From JBBAGE01 sp041655055 (GTDB lineage Bacteria > Pseudomonadota > Alphaproteobacteria > Rhodobacterales > Rhodobacteraceae), in the NCBI GenBank assembly GCA_041655055.1, contig JBBAGE010000004.1, positions 1 through 43,312 on the forward strand: 43,312 nucleotides of DNA. The letters are read 5' to 3'. Of the stretch, positions 23,450 to 31,771 are shown one piece after another (position 1 is the first letter of the stretch; every line of letters begins with the position of its first letter). The position numbers and the translations under genes were made by a program. The notes under the pieces were generated by a model. It had not been told where the DNA came from. It did not search any database and worked only from the letters and a program-made list of their open reading frames with translations.

Positions 23450-24180
23450 CAATTCTGCATCCTTTCGCGCATTTCCAGCGCATGCAGACGCCGGGCGCGG
23501 ATTTCGGTCCGGGTGCGCACCAGCAACAGCGCCACGAATAACAGGACGAACCCGCCGATGCTGAACAACAGCGGATAATAGAACACATCGTGCACGTTTT
23601 CCTGTGCATCAAGCGATAGCGACGCGCCCTGATGCAGGCCCTGATTCCAGAAATTCACCGCATAGCGGCTCAGCAGCGCAAAGACCGATCCCACCAGGCA
23701 CAGCACCGCCGTCAGATCGGCCGCCGTGTCGGGATTGTCGATCGCTGCCCATAGCGCCAGATAGCCCAGATAGAACAGAAACAAGATCAAAAATGACGTG
23801 AGCCGCGGATCCCAGGCCCAGGCCGTGCCCCACATCGGCTGCCCCCAGATCGCCCCGGTCAACAGCGCGATCAGCGTCATCACCGTGCCGATCAGCGCCG
23901 CCGCCTTGGCGGCCAGCGCGCTGACATGATGGCGCCGGATCAGCCAGATCAATGACGCCACCAGCATCATCACCCAGATATTGATCGCCAGCATCGCGCT
24001 TGGCACATGCAGATAGATGATCTTGACCGTCGATCCCTGCCGGAAATCATCGGGGGTAAAGAAAAATCCCCACGCGACCCCCACAATCAGCAAGATGGCC
24101 GCGCCCGCCGAAACATATGGCAAAAGCCGGCCGGACCAGCGCATGAATTTGTGCGGATTTGCATATTCCCAGATCGACAT
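23449..24180 (-). CDS. ccmC: Haem transporter CcmC
   Basis: Brings haem to CcmE in the periplasm with the CcmAB transporter. The 243 residues start at the ATG at 24180 (AGAGGAA 5 bases upstream); the open frame runs on to 24600 but that is ccmB territory in another frame. Six hydrophobic spans are visible. The haem-binding tryptophan-rich motif is WGTAWAWDPRLT near residues 125-136, with conserved His in YLHVPSAM near 59-66 and NQGLHQGASL near 179-188. It follows ccmB by 56 bases that hold a small hairpin. Confidence 0.96.
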   Translation of the reverse strand: MSIWEYANPHKFMRWSGRLLPYVSAGAAILLIVGVAWGFFFTPDDFRQGSTVKIIYLHVPSAMLAINIWVMMLVASLIWLIRRHHVSALAAKAAALIGTVMTLIALLTGAIWGQPMWGTAWAWDPRLTSFLILFLFYLGYLALWAAIDNPDTAADLTAVLCLVGSVFALLSRYAVNFWNQGLHQGASLSLDAQENVHDVFYYPLLFSIGGFVLLFVALLLVRTRTEIRARRLHALEMRERMQN

Positions 24181-24215
24181 GATGCTTCCTCTAGCCCCTC
24201 GGGGCGTTGCCTGCA

Positions 24216-24235
24216 ATACACATCCCCTCGTGTAT
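24216..24235 (-). other. Hairpin between ccmB and ccmC
   Basis: Inverted repeat ATACAC/GTGTAT with an 8-base loop (24216-24235), in the 56-base gap between ccmB and ccmC. No U-run follows, so it is not a terminator; it may be an mRNA-stability or processing element. Confidence 0.3.
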
Positions 24236-24236
24236 C

Positions 24237-24893
24237 CTAGCGCAAATTGACGCGCAAAGCCGCCGCGGCGGCGAACGGTAACAGCGCCAGCGCCCCCGCC
24301 GTGATCGCCCCCAACATCGCAAGCGGCGTGGCCACCGCCAGCCCCTCGGCCCCGCGGCGGGTGATTTCCGCGCCATAGATCAGCGTCGGGATATAAAGCG
24401 GCAACACCAGCAGCGACATCAGCAAACCGCCGCGCCGCAGCCCCACCGTCAGCGCCGCGCCAAAGGCCCCGATCATCGACAGTGCAGGCGTGCCGATGGC
24501 CAGCGATATCACCAGCCAGCCATAGGCCGGCGCCGGCAGGCTCAGCAACACCCCAAGCACCGGCGCCACCAGCACCAGCGGCAGGCCCGTGACCACCCAA
24601 TGCGCCGCCGCCTTGGTCAGCACCACGCCTTCCATCGGCAAGGGCGCATTGGCCAGCAGGTCGAGCGACCCATCCTCGTGATCGAGCGCGAATATCCGGT
24701 CAAGCGACAGCAGACAGGCCAAAAGCGCACCGACCCACAAAATCCCCGGCGCGATCCGTGCCAGAACCGCGCTGTCATGGCCCACGCCAAAAGGCACCAG
24801 CACCGTGACAATCAGAAAAAACGCCAGCCCCAGCCCAAATCCGCCGCCCGCGCGCACCGCCAGCCGCAGATCGCGTTCAAACAGGCGAATCAT
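24237..24893 (-). CDS. ccmB: Haem exporter permease CcmB
   Basis: Membrane half of the CcmAB ABC transporter that powers release of haem-loaded CcmE. The 218 residues contain about six hydrophobic spans. The typical N-terminus is FERDLRLAVRAGGGFGLGLAF and the family segment is GILWVGALLACLLSLDRIF near residues 49-67, followed by the DHEDGSLDLL region. Its ATG overlaps the ccmA stop by four bases (24890-24893), indicating coupled translation. Confidence 0.95.
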   Translation of the reverse strand: MIRLFERDLRLAVRAGGGFGLGLAFFLIVTVLVPFGVGHDSAVLARIAPGILWVGALLACLLSLDRIFALDHEDGSLDLLANAPLPMEGVVLTKAAAHWVVTGLPLVLVAPVLGVLLSLPAPAYGWLVISLAIGTPALSMIGAFGAALTVGLRRGGLLMSLLVLPLYIPTLIYGAEITRRGAEGLAVATPLAMLGAITAGALALLPFAAAAALRVNLR

Positions 24894-25516
24894 ACAAAGG
24901 CCTCGTCAAAACTGCCCATGGGGCCGGTATCGTGCCGGGCGCGGAACTGCGCCACGTCAAGGCTGCGGGTCTCAAATCCCAGGTCGATATGGGTGGCGAT
25001 GATCGCGGCGCCGCCCGCTGCCAGATGCCCGCGCACTGCATCGGCAAAAAGCGCAACGGATGCGGCATCAAGCGAAACGGTCGGCTCATCCAGCACCCAG
25101 ATCTTGCGGCCCGTCACCATCAGCCGCGCCAGACCCAGCCGCCGCTTTTGCCCCGCCGACAGCACCTGCCCGGCGCGATCACGCAAGGCACGCAGATCAA
25201 AGGCCGCAAGCGCGGGTTCGATACTGCCCCCGCCATAGACCCCGGCCCAAAAGCGCAGGTTTTCGGCCACACTGAGCGTTGCCTTGATCCCGTCGGCATG
25301 GCCGGCATAGGCGATCGCATCCTCGGCCACCGCGATTTGGCCGCCATTGGGGGGCTGAAATCCCGCCAGCGTGCGCAAAAGCGTTGTCTTGCCTGCCCCA
25401 TTGGGGCCGCGCAGCACCAGCACTTCGCCGGCAGACAGGGTGAAATTCAGCCCGGCCAGAATGGCCATGCCGCCCCGCGCGCAGCCCAGATCGCTGACTT
25501 GCAAAAGTATTTCCAT
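24890..25516 (-). CDS. ccmA: Haem exporter ATP-binding protein CcmA
   Basis: ATPase of the cytochrome c maturation transporter. The 208 residues show Walker A GPNGAGKTT at 37-45, the ABC signature LSAGQKRRLGLARL near 122-135 and Walker B VLDEPTVSLD near 144-153. Length fits the short ABC subunits of this system. First gene of the ccm run; 36 bases upstream ends the Mth938-like gene, so the ccm genes may be co-transcribed with it. Confidence 0.95.
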   Translation of the reverse strand: MEILLQVSDLGCARGGMAILAGLNFTLSAGEVLVLRGPNGAGKTTLLRTLAGFQPPNGGQIAVAEDAIAYAGHADGIKATLSVAENLRFWAGVYGGGSIEPALAAFDLRALRDRAGQVLSAGQKRRLGLARLMVTGRKIWVLDEPTVSLDAASVALFADAVRGHLAAGGAAIIATHIDLGFETRSLDVAQFRARHDTGPMGSFDEAFV

Positions 25517-25552
25517 GCCCCGCTTTACCCCAGCCGTGCGCGCGCCGAAAGC

Positions 25553-25915
25553 TCAGACTGGCAAAAGCGCCGCACCAACCCGCCGCCCCTCGGACAAAAG
25601 CACGTTATAGGTGCGGCAGGCCGCGGGGGTGGCCATCGGATCGGGGCGCAGGCCGCCTGATTCCAATGCCTTGCGCAGCGCCATGGGCAGGGGTGCAACA
25701 TCCGCGCCCATGCCGATGAACAACACATCAAGATCATGCGCCGCATTCAACAGGCAGGCTGCATCCGCAAGCCCGCCCCACGGGATCACCCGCTGCGCCA
25801 GCACCAGCATCGGCCCGCGATGGATCTGGGCGCCGACGCGAAAAAACCCCGGGCCATAGCCGGTGATCGGGGTGGATTCGTCGAAATGTATCTCGCTCAG
25901 ATGCACGGGTGCCAC
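25553..25915 (-). CDS. Mth938-like domain protein
   Basis: A 120-residue protein of the Mth938/NDUFAF3-like family: GYGPGFFRVG near residues 19-28 and a conserved FIGMGADVAPLP near 66-77 that lines the presumed ligand site. Biochemical role is not established in bacteria; the mitochondrial relative NDUFAF3 helps assemble complex I. The start is GTG at 25915, four bases after the DUF305 stop; a second GTG nine bases on (25906) is also possible. No good ribosome site is seen, so translation may depend on the upstream gene. Confidence 0.85.
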   Translation of the reverse strand: MAPVHLSEIHFDESTPITGYGPGFFRVGAQIHRGPMLVLAQRVIPWGGLADAACLLNAAHDLDVLFIGMGADVAPLPMALRKALESGGLRPDPMATPAACRTYNVLLSEGRRVGAALLPV

Positions 25916-25919
25916 CGGG

Positions 25920-26339
25920 TTAGTGTTCGTGTTCGGCCAGCCAGTTGCGCATCCATGTGATCTCGGCCTCTTGCGCCTCGATCACGGCTTCGGCCAGCGC
26001 GCGCACTTCGGGATCGCTGCCATGTTCGATGACGATCCTTGCCATTTCAACCGCGCCTTCGTGATGGGGGATCATGCCGCGAATGAAATCGATATCCGCA
26101 TCGCCGGTATAGGCAATGCCCATACCGCCATGCATCCGCTCGGCCGATTCGATAAAAGCCTGCGTCGAGGGCGCCAACCCGCCAGGCGCGCTATGGCCGG
26201 CGGGGCGTTGTTCGGGATTGGCAACCGCGCCGTGGCCGGCATGGCCCGCATGGCTTCCGGGGGTGTTTTGCCCCATGGCCCCGCCCGCCATCAGCCCGAC
26301 CATCGCCAGCGCCGCCGCCGGCATCACGAATATGCGCAT
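25920..26339 (-). CDS. DUF305 family periplasmic protein
   Basis: A 139-residue secreted protein with a signal peptide (about residues 1-23, AALAMVGLMAGGAMG). A His/Gly-rich linker (SHAGHAGHG) follows, then a four-helix ferritin-like DUF305 domain containing the conserved MIPHHEGAVEMARIVIEHG near residues 90-108 and a closing EITWMRNWL. Paired His and Glu/Met residues suggest metal binding, copper in some relatives; unproven. AAAGGA lies 7 bases before the ATG. It sits between the terminator after secDF and the Mth938-like gene, only four bases from the latter. Confidence 0.88.
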   Translation of the reverse strand: MRIFVMPAAALAMVGLMAGGAMGQNTPGSHAGHAGHGAVANPEQRPAGHSAPGGLAPSTQAFIESAERMHGGMGIAYTGDADIDFIRGMIPHHEGAVEMARIVIEHGSDPEVRALAEAVIEAQEAEITWMRNWLAEHEH

Positions 26340-26381
26340 AACCAGATCCTTTTTCTAACCCCCGCAGGCTAAGGCAGGTTG

Positions 26382-26419
26382 AAAAAGCGCGCAAGCCCGC
26401 CGTTGGCGCGGGCTTGCGC
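26382..26419 (-). terminator. Terminator of yajC-secDF
   Basis: On the minus strand a perfect 12-base stem GCGCAAGCCCGC/GCGGGCTTGCGC (26419-26408 with 26400-26389) with a 7-base loop, then GC and TTTTT... (26386-26382 are A on the plus strand). It starts six bases after the secDF stop. Confidence 0.93.
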
Positions 26420-26424
26420 AGATA

Positions 26425-29049
26425 TCAGTTTTCGACCGTTTCAACCCCATCGGGCTGCACATCGGCTTTGGCCGGTTCGCGCTTGATCCCCAGCATCATC
26501 AGGAAATTCGTCGCGACAAAGATCGAGGAATATGTTCCCAGCACGATCCCGATAAAAATCGCCAGCGCAAAGCCCCGGATCACATCGCCGCCCCAGATAA
26601 GCAGCGCCGCAAGCGCCAGAAGCGTGGTCCCCGAGGTGATCAAGGTCCGGCTAAGGGTTTCATTGATCGACAGATTCAGCAGATCGCGCAGATCGAGCTT
26701 TTTGTATTTGCGCATGATCTCGCGGACGCGGTCAAAGATGACCACCTTGTCGTTGATCGAATAGCCCACGATCGCCAGCAGCGCCGCAATGATCGACAGA
26801 TCGAAGGGCAGTTGGAACAGCGCGAATATCCCCACCGTGACCACCACATCGTGGAACAACGCCACCACGGATGCGACGGCGAATTGCCATTCGAATCGCA
26901 GCCAGACATAGATCATGATCCCGATCAGCGCCGATCCCACCGCAAGGAATACCGTGGTGATCAATTCGCTCGACACTTTGGGCCCGACGCTTTCGACGGA
27001 TTCAAAGGTCAGGCTCGGGTCCACCTCTTGCAGCGCGTTTTCCACCGATGCGATCAGCGTGTCGCTAACGGCCTCGGTGCCCTCTTGCGCCTGAATGCGG
27101 ATCAGCGCGACGTTATCGGTGGGGCCAAAGCTGGGGTCGAACACCTGCGTCACCGTCACATCGCCCAAATCCAGCGGCGAGATCGCGGCCCGATAGGCGC
27201 CCACATCCACGACCTGTTCAGCATTGGTCCGAATGGTCGAACCGCCGCGGAAATCGATCCCGAAGTTCATCCCCATCACGACGACCAGCACGACCGATGC
27301 GATCATCGCCATGACCGAGCCGCCAAAGATGACCCGGCCCCAACCAAAAAAGTTGATCTTCGTATCATCGGGCAGCAGTTTGAACCCACCCATGCGGAAG
27401 GTCTTGGACCGCTTGGGGTTCATCCACATCGCCGTCAGCGCGCGGGTGACATAAAGCGCCGTGAAAACCGAGGTCAAAATCCCGAACACCAGCGTGACGG
27501 CAAAGCCTTTGACCGGCCCGGTGCCCATCAAGAACAACACCGCGCCCACGATGAATGTCGTGATATTGGCATCCACAATGGTGGGCATCGCGCGCTCATA
27601 ACCCTGTTCGATCGCGCGCGCGGCCCCTTTGGCGGTGCGCATTTCTTCGCGGATCCGTTCAAAAACCAGCACGTTGGCGTCGATCGCCATACCAATGGTC
27701 AGCACGATCCCCGCAATCCCCGGCAGTGTCAGCGTCGCCCCCACAACCGAAAGCAGCCCGAACAAAAGCCCCACATTGACCGCCAGCGCGATATTGGCAA
27801 AGACACCCAAAATCCCATAGCTGAACACCATGAACACGACCACCGCGACAAAGGCGATGATCCCCGCCACCTGCCCCGCCGCAATCGAATCGGCGCCAAG
27901 CTCGGGGCCGATGGTGCGTTCTTCCAGAAAGGTCATTTCCGCCGGCAACGCGCCCGCGCGCAGCAAAACCGCCAGTTCGGTCGATTCCTGCACAGTAAAC
28001 TGGCCAGTGATCTGGCCGGTGCCGCCGCGAATGGCTTCTTGAATGTTGGGCGCGGTGATCACTTCGTTATCAAGCACCACGGCAAAGGGCGATCCGACAT
28101 TCGCCGCCGTATAATCGCCGAATTTTCGCGCGCCCGACGGGTTGAACCGGAATGTGACCGAGGGCCGGCCGTTCTGGTCGAATGCGGGCTGGCTGTCGGT
28201 CAGTTCTTCGCCGGTCACCACCGGGGTTTGCTCGATGATATAGTAAACCCCCGGCTCATCCATCGATGGCAGGATCATGTTGCGCGCGCCGGGTGCCTGA
28301 TCGGGGTTGGCCGTGCGCCCCACAACCGGATGAAAGGTCAGCCGCGCGGTCGTGCCGATCAGCGATTTCAATTCCGCCGCGCTGCCGATACCGGGCACCT
28401 GAATCAAAATCCGCTGATCGCCCACGCGCTGGATATTGGGCTCGCGGGTGCCAACTTCGTCCACGCGGCGGCGGATGATTTCCACCGATTGCAACATGGT
28501 GCGTTCATCCGTGGCGCGCTTTTCCGCGGGTGACAGCCGCACGGTCAGGGTATCGCCCGTCCCATCGACCACCAGATCGCGTTCACCCACCCCGGTCAGC
28601 GTGACCACGGGCGCAGCCAAGGCGCGCGCCACGCGCAGCGCGGTGGCCATGCCTTCCGGCTGGCTGATCTGGATGCGCAGCTCATCGGCGGCACTCTCCA
28701 GCCTGCGCACCGTGCCCACTGCATCGCGTTCGGCACGCAGATTATCGCGGATTTCGGGCCAAAGCCCGTCGACCCGCCCGGCATAGACATCTTCGACATG
28801 CACTTCGGCCAGCAGATGCGCCCCGCCCCGCAGATCCAGCCCCAGATTGACCAGATTGGTCGGCAACCAGTCCGGCCAGGCATCGCGCGCAGCGATCAGC
28901 GCGGGGTTCGCGCCCTCGGCCTCGATGGTTTGCAGGGCATCGTTATGCCCTTCGACCCGGGAATAGAATACGTTGGGCATGGCCATGAACAGGCCCAGTG
29001 CCACGACACCCCAGATGACGAAACGCTTCCACAGCGAAAAATGCAGCAT
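26425..29049 (-). CDS. secDF: SecD-SecF fusion, protein translocase subunit
   Basis: Uses the proton gradient to pull exported proteins through SecYEG. The 874-residue chain holds a complete SecD, with TM1 near residues 10-27, the LGLDLRGGAHLL motif near 68-79, a periplasmic domain, and five further spans with GIAGIVLTIGMAIDANVLVFERI. SecF is joined in frame: FKLLPDDTKINFFGWGR, MGMNFGIDFRGGS and GYSINDKVVIFDRVRE. The junction near residue 550 has no stop codon or ribosome site. SecD and SecF are two genes in many proteobacteria, including several Roseobacter relatives as I recall, so the fusion is noteworthy. It follows yajC by 32 bases and ends at a terminator. Confidence 0.95.
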   Translation of the reverse strand: MLHFSLWKRFVIWGVVALGLFMAMPNVFYSRVEGHNDALQTIEAEGANPALIAARDAWPDWLPTNLVNLGLDLRGGAHLLAEVHVEDVYAGRVDGLWPEIRDNLRAERDAVGTVRRLESAADELRIQISQPEGMATALRVARALAAPVVTLTGVGERDLVVDGTGDTLTVRLSPAEKRATDERTMLQSVEIIRRRVDEVGTREPNIQRVGDQRILIQVPGIGSAAELKSLIGTTARLTFHPVVGRTANPDQAPGARNMILPSMDEPGVYYIIEQTPVVTGEELTDSQPAFDQNGRPSVTFRFNPSGARKFGDYTAANVGSPFAVVLDNEVITAPNIQEAIRGGTGQITGQFTVQESTELAVLLRAGALPAEMTFLEERTIGPELGADSIAAGQVAGIIAFVAVVVFMVFSYGILGVFANIALAVNVGLLFGLLSVVGATLTLPGIAGIVLTIGMAIDANVLVFERIREEMRTAKGAARAIEQGYERAMPTIVDANITTFIVGAVLFLMGTGPVKGFAVTLVFGILTSVFTALYVTRALTAMWMNPKRSKTFRMGGFKLLPDDTKINFFGWGRVIFGGSVMAMIASVVLVVVMGMNFGIDFRGGSTIRTNAEQVVDVGAYRAAISPLDLGDVTVTQVFDPSFGPTDNVALIRIQAQEGTEAVSDTLIASVENALQEVDPSLTFESVESVGPKVSSELITTVFLAVGSALIGIMIYVWLRFEWQFAVASVVALFHDVVVTVGIFALFQLPFDLSIIAALLAIVGYSINDKVVIFDRVREIMRKYKKLDLRDLLNLSINETLSRTLITSGTTLLALAALLIWGGDVIRGFALAIFIGIVLGTYSSIFVATNFLMMLGIKREPAKADVQPDGVETVEN

Positions 29050-29081
29050 GTTGCCCTGCCTTGTTCGGCGCAGGCCGCCGA

Positions 29082-29402
29082 TTATTCGGCGACCGGCTCG
29101 GTCTTGGAAATGACGTTTGCGAGCGTGGCCTTGATGACCCGCACCTTGACGCCTTCGGCAATTTCGACTTCGACTTCGTTATCGTCGCGCACTTTGACAA
29201 CCTTGCCGACGATGCCGCCCTGGGTCACGACCTGATCGCCCCGGCGCACGGCATCGACCATGGCGCGATGCTGTTTGACGCGCTTTTGCTGGGGGCGGAT
29301 CAACAGGAAATACATGATCACAAAGATCAGCACGAGCGGCAGGAACTGCATCGCAGCGCCCCCGGCATCTGCGGCTTGTGCATAAGCGGGCGTGACGAAC
29401 AT
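29082..29402 (-). CDS. yajC: Preprotein translocase subunit YajC
   Basis: Small single-span partner of SecDF. From the ATG at 29402 (AAGGA 7 bases upstream) it has 106 residues starting MFVTPAYAQAADAGGAAMQF. The membrane span is about 20-40 and the conserved IRPQQKRVKQHRAMVDAVRRGDQVVTQGGIVGKV follows (given in part: positions about 42-75). The open frame continues to 29441 but lacks a ribosome site. First gene of yajC-secDF, divergent from serS. Confidence 0.94.
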   Translation of the reverse strand: MFVTPAYAQAADAGGAAMQFLPLVLIFVIMYFLLIRPQQKRVKQHRAMVDAVRRGDQVVTQGGIVGKVVKVRDDNEVEVEIAEGVKVRVIKATLANVISKTEPVAE

Positions 29403-29578
29403 CGGGTGGTCCTTTTGGCTTGCGCGCTGCGGCGCATTCATGAATTGGCGCGCACCCTATAACCGGGTTTGGCCGATGGCAAGCAAAGCCAAACCACAAA
29501 TCGGTGACAGCGCCCCCGTTTCCCTTGCCTGCCAAATCGGCCATAAGGCGGCAAGACTCACGCCGAAAGGAACAGATG

Positions 29579-30871
29579 ATGCATGACATCAAGGTCATCC
29601 GCGATAATCCCGCTGCCTTTGACGCCGCCATGGCCCGGCGTGGGCTGACGGGTATCTCGGGCCAGGTGCTTGGTATTGACGAGGCCCGCCGCGCCGCCAT
29701 TCATGCCGCCGAACTGGCCCAGGCCGAACAAAACCGCGCCTCCAAGGAAGCCGGCGCCGCCAAGGGGCGCGGCGATGAGGCCGAATTTGCCCGCCTGCGC
29801 GCGCTGGTCAGCGATACCAAGGCCGAGATTGCCCGCCTGAACGATGAGGCCAAATCCCATGACGCGCAATTGCGTGATCTGTTGCTTGGCCTGCCCAATA
29901 TTCTGGCCGCCGATGTGCCCCCCGGCAAGGATGAGACCGACAATGTGGAAATCAACCGCTGGGGCAGCCCGCGCAGCTTTGATTTCACCCCGCGCGAACA
30001 TTACGACCTGCCGGCCGTGCAAAAAGGCATGGATTTCGACACGGCGGCCAAACTGTCGGGCGCGCGTTTCGTGCTGCTGAGCGGGGCGGTGGCGCGGGTG
30101 CACCGGGCTTTGGCGCAATTCATGCTTGATTTGCATGTCGAACAGCACGGGCTGACCGAGGCCATCACGCCGGTTCTGGTGCGCGACGAGATGATGCTCG
30201 GCACTGGGCAATTGCCCAAATTCGGCGAAGACAGCTATCGCACCACCGAAGGCCTCTGGCTGATCCCGACATCCGAGGTCACGCTGACCAATATCGTCAA
30301 CGACACGATTCTGGCCCAAAGCGACCTGCCCCGCCGCTATTGCGCGCATACGCTCTGTTTCCGGTCCGAGGCCGGTAGCGCCGGGCGTGATACCGCCGGG
30401 ATGCTGCGCCAACATCAGTTTGAAAAGGTCGAAATGGTGTCGATCGTGCATCCTGATGACAGCGCCGATGAACATGCCCGCATGACCCGCCGCGCCGAAG
30501 TGGTGCTGGAAACACTGGGCCTGCCCTATCGCACCATGATGCTGTGCGAAGGCGATATGGGCGCCTCGATGCAGCGCACCCATGATCTGGAAGTCTGGCT
30601 GCCCGGCCAGAACAGCTACCGCGAAATCAGCTCGGTCTCGATGGCCGGTGATTTTCAGGCGCGCCGGATGAATGCGCGGTTCCGCCCCGCAAGCGGCGGC
30701 AAGCCTGAATTTGTGCACACGCTGAACGGTTCGGGCGTGGCGGTCGGGCGCTGTCTGATCGCGGTGCTGGAAAACGGCCAGCAGGCCGATGGTTCCGTCA
30801 TCCTGCCCGAAGCGCTGGTGCCCTGGCTGCGCGGCAAGACCATGATCACCGCCGAGGGCGATCTGGCCTGA
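29579..30871 (+). CDS. serS: Seryl-tRNA synthetase
   Basis: Class II aminoacyl-tRNA synthetase that charges tRNA-Ser (and tRNA-Sec). 430 residues: N-terminal long coiled-coil arm (about 30-100) that holds the tRNA long variable arm; motif 2 CFRSEAGSAGRDTAGMLRQHQFEKVE near 261-286 (read in part); motif 3 near the C-terminus with NGSGVAVGRCLIAVLENGQ. ATG 29579 is preferred because AAGGAA lies 6 bases before it; ATG 29576 directly before it has only 3. Its TGA is directly followed by the stop of the convergent lipase gene, making the palindrome TGATCA. Confidence 0.97.
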   Translation: MHDIKVIRDNPAAFDAAMARRGLTGISGQVLGIDEARRAAIHAAELAQAEQNRASKEAGAAKGRGDEAEFARLRALVSDTKAEIARLNDEAKSHDAQLRDLLLGLPNILAADVPPGKDETDNVEINRWGSPRSFDFTPREHYDLPAVQKGMDFDTAAKLSGARFVLLSGAVARVHRALAQFMLDLHVEQHGLTEAITPVLVRDEMMLGTGQLPKFGEDSYRTTEGLWLIPTSEVTLTNIVNDTILAQSDLPRRYCAHTLCFRSEAGSAGRDTAGMLRQHQFEKVEMVSIVHPDDSADEHARMTRRAEVVLETLGLPYRTMMLCEGDMGASMQRTHDLEVWLPGQNSYREISSVSMAGDFQARRMNARFRPASGGKPEFVHTLNGSGVAVGRCLIAVLENGQQADGSVILPEALVPWLRGKTMITAEGDLA

Positions 30872-31771
30872 TCACGCCACGCCGCAAATCCGGGTCAGAT
30901 GGCCTGCCTGTTCGCTCACCGCGCGCCGCCCATCCGCAATGGCGGCGGCGGCCAGGTGAAAATCCAGCACCGTCATATGGCCCAGATCGGCATTCAGCAG
31001 CACGCGCGGGGGCTCGCCCGCCATGCGCGCGCGCCGGATCTGTTCGGTCATGATATCGATCGCGCCCGAGATCACATCGACATAGCTTGGCCGGGGCTGG
31101 CGATCACGCCCGACCGAGGACAAAAGCTCGCTCAGCGGTTCGGGCAGCCATTCGCGCATCGCGCCCAGGCCCGAACCTGCCTCGGTCGCCGCATCGGGCC
31201 AGAAATGGCCATCGGGGCGCGCATTGGGGTTTACGGCGATGATCACCTCGGCCCCCATGGCGCGGCAGGCAGATACCGGCACCGGATTGGTCACACCCCC
31301 ATCCAGCAGCCAGCGACCCTGATGAAACCACGGGCTGATGATGCCCGGCATCGCGACCGAGGCGCGCACCGCATCGGCCACCGCCCCCGTGCGCAGCCAG
31401 ATTTCCTGACCATTGCCCAGATCGCTGGCCACCGCGATAAAGGGGCGCGCCAGATCGGGGATATCGCGGGGCAGATCCAGCGCTTCGATCAGGCGGATGA
31501 TCTCGCGCCCCTCGACCAGCCCGCCGCTGGCAAGACGCACATCCACCAATGCCATGAAACCGCGCCGCGTCAGCGCCCGGCCCCAGCGTTCCAACGCGTC
31601 AAGCCCGCCACCGACATAGGCCGCCCCCACCAGCGCGCCCATGGATGTGCCCGCGACCACATCGGGGCGGATGCCCAATTCCTCAAGCGCGCGGATCACA
31701 CCGACATGGCACCAGCCGCGCGCGCCCCCCGACCCCAGCGCCAGTCCGATCACCGGGCGGCGGGGGCTCAT
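30872..31771 (-). CDS. Patatin-like phospholipase family protein (RssA-like)
   Basis: Ser-Asp dyad lipid hydrolase of the bacterial patatin family. The 299 residues show the oxyanion loop GSGGARGW near 13-20, the nucleophile elbow GTSMG (Ser43) and the catalytic Asp157 in LLDGGVTNP. No signal peptide, so probably cytoplasmic. Natural lipid not known. The ATG overlaps the uvrA stop by four bases, so it is translated behind uvrA; whether it takes part in the SOS response is only inferred from that. Confidence 0.9.
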   Translation of the reverse strand: MSPRRPVIGLALGSGGARGWCHVGVIRALEELGIRPDVVAGTSMGALVGAAYVGGGLDALERWGRALTRRGFMALVDVRLASGGLVEGREIIRLIEALDLPRDIPDLARPFIAVASDLGNGQEIWLRTGAVADAVRASVAMPGIISPWFHQGRWLLDGGVTNPVPVSACRAMGAEVIIAVNPNARPDGHFWPDAATEAGSGLGAMREWLPEPLSELLSSVGRDRQPRPSYVDVISGAIDIMTEQIRRARMAGEPPRVLLNADLGHMTVLDFHLAAAAIADGRRAVSEQAGHLTRICGVA

